Source of the DNA: Campanula takesimana
Lineage: Eukaryota; Streptophyta; Magnoliopsida; Asterales; Campanulaceae
Direction of reading: 5' to 3'
NCBI GenBank assembly: GCA_026119855.1
Contig: JAOWBW010001815.1
Coordinates: 62,001 to 126,000, forward strand
Length of the DNA: 64,000 bases
Shown: positions 58,698 to 64,000 of the stretch, piece by piece
How positions within the stretch are numbered: position 1 is the first letter of the stretch
Layout of the letters: every line of letters starts with the position of its first letter
The notes under the pieces: generated by a model
Database searches by the model: none
Told to the model about the DNA's origin: nothing
The model's input: the letters and a program-made list of their open reading frames with translations, nothing else
Program-made: the position numbers and the translations under genes

Positions 58698-58891
58698 CGC
58701 AATCAGCAAACGGATCCCGCATCAGCAAATGGATCCCGCTTCAGCAAACGGATCCCCCCATCAGCAAACGGATCCCGCTTCAGCAAACGGATCCCGCACC
58801 AGCAAATGGATCCCGCATCAGGAAACGGATCCCGCACCAGCAAACGGATCTCGCATTAGCAATCGGATCCCACTTCAGCAAACAGATCCCA
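58698..58891 (+). repeat. 3' tandem repeats of element D, truncated by element F
   Basis: About ten degenerate AGCAAACGGATCCCGC units. The last is cut by the start of LTR F, leaving TCCCA (58887-58891) as the expected left TSD. Confidence 0.85.
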
Positions 58892-61549
58892 TATCACGAC
58901 CCCGACCCCGCGGGCCCGAGATCGCGAGCTGGACGTCGACTTAAAACCAAAACTCTAAAATATAGAAGTTAAAAATTCCATTTTGAACCAAAAGACGATA
59001 ACACAAGATTTTACAAATCCAAGTTTAAATCAACAAAGTACATCTAACATAAGCTCCACAGCTTATATCCAAAAGAATAAAATATACAATTCTTAATGAC
59101 GTCAATAATGGTAAAACTATCCCCAAAAGGTTATACATTTAAATAATGTAAACCGATCCATAACAACCTGCCCCAAAATATGAATCCTTTCGACGTCCTC
59201 CTCGATCCGCGAATCCTAATCCTTTTTTCCTCCTAGGGGGGGGGTTAAGGAAAAACGAAGATGGAAATAAACGGGGTGAGATAAAATCTCAGCAAGTTAC
59301 TAATGCAACTACATGACATGCTATAATGCAATAAGCAATAAACAGTGATAAATATCACATAGCATGCAACAATTAACAGTTAACAGATAGCAGCGGAAAG
59401 TAAACACATAACAAAGGATATTAGCCAAGGTTTCCAAACCGATACATCCAAATAAAGGATCGCTGCGCAGCTTCATAATCAACCAATCACATCTTCATAA
59501 TAGCATGGAAGCCGAAGAAGAAAACCCCCGGTCAGAAGCGACCGATCAACCCATCGATCAACAAACCATCTTCATAGTAGCATAAAAGCTGAAGAGAAAC
59601 CCGTACCGGAACCAATAACCAAATGAAGTGTCACAAGGGACGGGAGACATGCCACAAAGTCATGCTCCAAGTAAAGCTAAAATGCACACAAAGGAGCTAG
59701 CTCTTCTCACATCCAAGGCCAATCTGGAGGAGGGTAATAATGGGGCAAAACAATGGTCAACATCACAATGGACTTGGCTGTGCCATCATAATGTTTCGCA
59801 TCGCCCAAACACACACAAAATACCAGCTGGGACTTTCAAGTAGGGCTAAGTAATAAAATACTAGCTCAAATAAACAACTAAGGATTCCAAAGTAGGGAAC
59901 CATACCAATTGATTACCATAAAAGATGCAAACGATTACTCAAGAAGAGTTCAACAACAATAAACACAAGGAGTTTCTCATAAAAGAGTCCAACAACATTG
60001 ACCATTAAAACATAATGATTCCAAGATAAGGTACGTAACAAATAAATCCTAAATATGATACCCACAAGTTAATCATAAAGAGCACAACCCAAACGGTCGC
60101 TCACAAATGGCACAATGACTATTACCAAAATGACCCTAAACATTTACTCATAAAGATATATTAGGACTATGAATTCAACCATCTCATCACACATGGAATT
60201 CCAAAGTAGGAAATCAGAATGAATACACCTTAAGGTTAATCAGACCGTAAGTACCCAATTGCCAATTCACGCTTTACATCCGTCCATAACGAACCAATTC
60301 TAAACACCCCAAACGAATCCAAAAGGTTACCCTTATTAGAACATGATCACGACCGGACTAAACCCTACACTTTAGTGTCCAATAACAACCCTCTAGGTAC
60401 TATAGGACATCGCCTAAAACCTAGACCAAGTCTTACTCGAAAATCCATTCGATTGGAACAATCACGAACACACCATAAGATGCCCAAACATTCCCAAACA
60501 ATACTTGATCAAACTACATCACACCATTGTCCACAAAGGAACCAATTTCAGCATTAGAGTATCCCATAGAGTCTATTTAATTAAAGTAGAGAGGCACCCA
60601 AAGTCTAGGCCGAGTATACAATTCAACCTTAATTAAACAAGGAACGATTCCCAGAAAAACAGGGCGGGCGGGCGCCCATTATAACAGAAACTAATGGTCA
60701 GAAAAGGGGGAAGTGGGCGGGCGCCTGGCAAGGCCCGGGCGGGCGCCCGGTCTGGGGGATCAGCAGCTGGGTTCTTCAAGAATTCTTACCATTTTCACAA
60801 TTTCTCCAAATCCACCACAACTAACTTTCCAACAAGCATAAACATGAACCAAGACACTTATAAACTAGAAAGGGGACTTAAATATCATCATTTTCAAACA
60901 AAACCAAGATTAAATTCCAACATCATAATAATCACCATTTTTACCCAAAAACCAAATAAATTCTAAACTCAACCAAGAAGCCATGGATATCAACAAGAAT
61001 ATCAATAGAGTTAAAGATGAGCATTTTTAACATAAATGGGGGAAAAGTAACTTACCCGGATTTTCTCAAAGTTGCCGGAACTCGAATATTTTTGGCTTCC
61101 TACGATCCTATCGACGATCTAAACAAGATTCATGATTTAAGAAATGAGAAATAATGAGAGGAAGATGATGGAATGTAGAGAGAAGGTAGAGAAAAACTTA
61201 CCCATTTTGAGCTAGAGAAAGAGAGAAATAAGCTGGGAATGATGAGGGAGAAGGGGAAGAGTGAGGGAGAAGAGGAGGAGTAGGGAGGGAGTAGGGGAAA
61301 TTATTTCAACACTTACACTTAGACCCCCTCCCCCACTTAACTACACAAACTCTACAACTTCCTTCTACAACCAAGCCAAATATATACTACACTAGCACTA
61401 AGGACCCAAATAAAATGCTAGTCATAATTTATTAAACACATAAAGTGCACACATAATTCATTAATTAAATAATAATTTAAATAAATAAATGAGCAAAATA
61501 ATAATTATTTATTACTAATAAAATAGAACCTAGTTTTTGGGTCGTGACA
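58892..61549 (-). repeat. 3' LTR of element F
   Basis: 2658 bp. Starts TATCACGACC (TG changed to TA at the very end) and ends GTCGTGACA on the plus strand. Shares with LTR C the G-tract (near 59238), the AGCTAGCTC and CCAATCTGGA blocks and the terminal region. About 500 bp longer than LTR C. Confidence 0.85.
60666..60752 (-). promoter_or_regulatory. GGGCGGGCGCCC palindrome cluster in LTR F
   Basis: Three copies: 60666-60677, about 60714-60725 (one change) and about 60733-60752 (arms extended to CCGGGCG/CGCCCGG). Same LTR position as the GGGCGGTCGCCC cluster of LTR C but a different centre and spacing. Confidence 0.5.
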
Positions 61550-61566
61550 TTCACTCCCCCTTAAAG
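61550..61566 (-). other. Polypurine tract of element F
   Basis: Sense CTTTAAGGGGGAGTGAA directly before the LTR start. Confidence 0.8.
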
Positions 61567-63234
61567 AAAATTCGACCCGAATTTTAACGAGACTTACCCG
61601 AAAGACTAATTTGCTACGGATACGATAGTTCCGCCATTTCTCAAATTCCTCAATTGTCCAATCTAACCCACTACAAGGTAACCTTAAATGATGCTTACGA
61701 TAACACTACCTCATGAACCGAATCGTTCCATCATTATCTTTATTACTAATCAAAATCCGTACTCAAAATCGAAGAATCCAAATTATTTTCATACATAATT
61801 CTCGAGATATCTCAAGCTCGCCTTATTCATAACCTTAACTACACCGCAAGGGTACTTCCATTTGTAAATCGCATACTTAGTATTATTCCCCAGAAATTCA
61901 AAACATTACCATCTCGAGCTAAATTAGCTTTTAAAATATGAAAGGCTAAAGAAATTTTCCATCCCCATAATATTCACCAAAGGCTATATCTCTAAGGATT
62001 CCCATTATAGTGCTCTCGCTCTAGGTAGCACCTTAAACTAGAGGTGTAATATAAACCCAAAGTTTTAATACAAAATGTTCACTTAAATCTACGCCATAAT
62101 ATCATCGTCATAACACTCCAATCCTTGAAAGCCTAAAATAATTACGAATACTCAATAGTCCGAAAATGATTTAAATTTTATCTTCAAGGGATTTCCTCTA
62201 ACTCCCTTTTTAGTTAATAATGTGTGCTTATATACCCAAGGAAATCAACAAATCTCAAATCCTCAATAGTTAACCCAAGTTAGTCTTTCACGCATACATT
62301 TATTAACCTAATGATACTTAGGCTCAATAGTACTACCATCATATTAAACCAATTAGCTAGCAACGTTCCAACTGACCCAATACCAAATCATAGTATTCTT
62401 TAATATGCCCAAGTATTGATACTCCACTTCCTTCACATACTCTTGATCCAATTCGGGAAACGCCACCAAGAAGGGATTTAGAACCATAGAACCACTATCT
62501 AACCAAAATTTCAAAATGCCTTTAACATAGATCGAGAAATTATTACTCTCCCAAAATGTACTTAGTCCTTTCTAACTTAACACGCTTACCACCGTTAATG
62601 ATCATAACTCCTACAACAAACCCATCATCCATAACAAATCGTACACCTCTCCATACTAATCCATTCCGATGCATTCACGGAGATGTACTAAAAGTGACCA
62701 AAATTTTCCTCAAGAGATCCTCATTGAATCCTCAACTCCTATAACCCAACCGATACAATATGGATATTGATCTAAATATTAGCATTACAACCTTGTACCA
62801 CAACAACCACCCAATTTAACCCAAGCTTCTCCTCAAACACTAGGTACTATTCGGAAGAAAATGAAAATCTTACGAATGATAAATACACCTAACAAATTGA
62901 CCGAAACTAAATACTCGGATTTCAATTAAGAAAAGATAGGATAACTCTACCCAAAGGAACGGTCCCAAACAGTTTTAAGAAATTAGGAATGGAGAATATA
63001 ACAATCCCCCTACAACAATAGACTAAAGCAATAGTAACATCAAAATCTTGTAATAGCGATATGACAAATTTACCAGGTAAGACATAACCATAATTAAGCA
63101 CATCATAAGCACATAAGACTTCATCAGATACCCTTAACCCTCCATAGGAGTAGACACCTACAACACATAAGTCAAAGACTCAGAAGAAATAAATGCAACT
63201 AAATGCACAGAAACACATAAATGCGATGATCCTA
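61567..63234 (-). other. 3' untranslated region of element F
   Basis: AT-rich, no reading frame of note. 61885-62810 matches element C 29250-30270. Confidence 0.7.
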
Positions 63235-64000
63235 AAATGCACGCGCTCGCTCTCACAACGCAAAATAATACCTTCTGAAACTGATGAGTCACCCGCTGAG
63301 TGCTGGTTGACGGCAAATACTCTACCCGAAACCTTGGGCTTCCCGAAGCATCTCTCTTCTGACCCTGAGGTATTCAGTTCCTGTCCCCATTGCTGAAACT
63401 CTAAACCTCGACAATCTTTAACGAAGTGTCCCAACTTACCACACTTCACACATTTTCCCTGCTTCTTTTCCAACACTTGTCTTCTGAGTATCCTTTCTCT
63501 GACAGTAGCTGCAGACTTTCCCATTTCGTTTCTCTTATTAGTACCTTGATTTCCGACCATTGGTTGCCCTTGAAGTTGCCTTCTGAATCGAGTTTGCACT
63601 CCAGAATTACCTCTGTTATCCGAATGTTGCTGTTGTGACTTACTCTGCCCTCCTTGCTTACCCCGGGTTTAACCCATCTCAGTCTTCCTTTTGTGTTCCC
63701 CAATATCCGCTGCAATCAAGTAGGCTCGATCCACCGCATCCTGATTAAGTCTGAATCCGCTGTGCTATAAGCTGAGTCCGGATGGATGTCTTCAAACCCC
63801 TGATCAATCTCATTGCTTTCTGCTCCTCGGTTTCGCCCAAGGTATTCACAACACCTGGCTAATTCTGTGAACTTAGCTGAGTACTTTGCTACTGACATCA
63901 TGCCTTGCTCCAAGCTGAGGAACTCGATCTCTTTCCGGTTCTGATCCACAGAGGGATGAAGTGTTCCTTGAATTTTCTCACAAATAACTCCAAGCATAAG
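63235..64000 (-). pseudogene. Element F gag, frameshifted and truncated
   Basis: From the window edge: EIEFLSLEQGMMSVAKYSAK and FTELARCCEYL are the standard Ty3/gypsy gag core (PF03732-like). After frameshifts between about 63870 and 63600 the C-terminal part has the knuckle CVKCGKLGHFVKDC (C-x2-C-x4-H-x4-C). The frame reaches the segment before protease (SEGIILRCESERVHF) and then enters unrelated 3' untranslated sequence at about 63235, marking the pol deletion. This CCHC knuckle differs from the CHHC type of B, D and E. Confidence 0.8.

Larger units (their letters stand above)
39430..58891 (+). mobile_element. Element D: gag-only Tat-related retrotransposon (TR-GAG-like), interrupted
   Basis: Plus strand. 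5' LTR 39430-40576, PBS 40578-40596, leader to 41446, then the nested copy E (41447-53893). Own sequence resumes at 53894: rest of leader, gag-like gene 54281-54868, non-coding 3' part with two hairpin modules, and 3' tandem repeats cut by element F at 58892. Its 3' LTR must lie beyond the window. There is no protease, RT or integrase, and direct comparison with E shows none was ever present in this layout. It depends on another element for reverse transcription and integration, probably an autonomous Tat relative such as the A/B lineage. Confidence 0.85.
58892..64000 (-). mobile_element. Element F: pol-less relative of element C (partial)
   Basis: Minus strand. 3' LTR 58892-61549, polypurine tract, about 1.7 kb of 3' untranslated sequence homologous to C, then a broken gag from about 63235 that runs off the window. 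Gag passes directly into 3' untranslated sequence, so pol has been deleted. It is inserted in element D's 3' repeats. Confidence 0.85.

Overview
This is plant nuclear DNA, most likely from a eudicot, taken from heterochromatin. I found no host gene, rRNA gene or tRNA gene. Essentially all 64 kb is one nest of LTR retrotransposons. I cannot name the species. Element ends, 5-bp target site duplications (TSDs), primer binding sites (PBS) and coding remnants let the nest be taken apart layer by layer.

Host layer, element B (minus strand, about 1-39429): a degenerate Ty3/gypsy element of Tat/Ogre type. Its 3' LTR (1-552) runs off the left edge. Its 3' tandem repeats lie at 600-2072 and 9336-9590, and an antisense cargo gene at 18494-19911. 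Pol is at 20388-25724, with integrase, an archaeal-type second RNase H, RT-RNase H and protease. Gag is at 33920-36180, the PBS near 37890 and the 5' LTR at 37908-39429.

Insertions into B: (A) a deleted relative on the minus strand, 2073-9335, TSD CCGGG/CCTGG, which kept an integrase fragment and two antisense cargo genes, one with a plant mobile domain. (Copia-1) a full-length but dead Ty1/copia element, 9682-18280, TSD ATTTA. (C) a non-autonomous element with 2.1-kb LTRs and no coding capacity, minus strand, 25725-33914, TSD TCGTC. (D) a gag-only, pol-less element on the plus strand from 39430, inserted in B's 5' LTR and running to about 58891.

Inside D sits a same-family copy E (41447-53893, TSD ACATA/ACATG). 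Its LTR-plus-leader unit (2178 bp) is tandemly duplicated, apparently by unequal crossover, and its gag is split by a solo copia LTR (46216-47585, TSD ATCTC). D is interrupted in its 3' tandem repeats by element F (58892 to beyond 64000, minus strand), a relative of C that keeps a broken gag and has lost pol.

A, B, D and E form one lineage: all have TGTA-type ends, the GCCGAGGGGCTC motif before the 3' LTR, a TGGCGACT-type PBS where the PBS survives (B, D, E), and 3' tandem repeats.

The most interesting signals are non-coding. (1) Every LTR family here, gypsy and copia alike, has its own GC-rich palindrome or GC-alternating motif in 2-4 copies, and where a TATA box is visible the cluster lies upstream of it. 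In A and B the same motif type also sits before the antisense cargo genes. (2) A hairpin late in the LTR keeps its pairing through compensatory changes in A, B and D/E. (3) A module of A-tract, CTAG-closed hairpin and CTACG-closed hairpin follows the coding region in A, B, D and E, also with compensatory changes. These could be undescribed cis-acting RNA or promoter elements, but that function is inferred from sequence alone.
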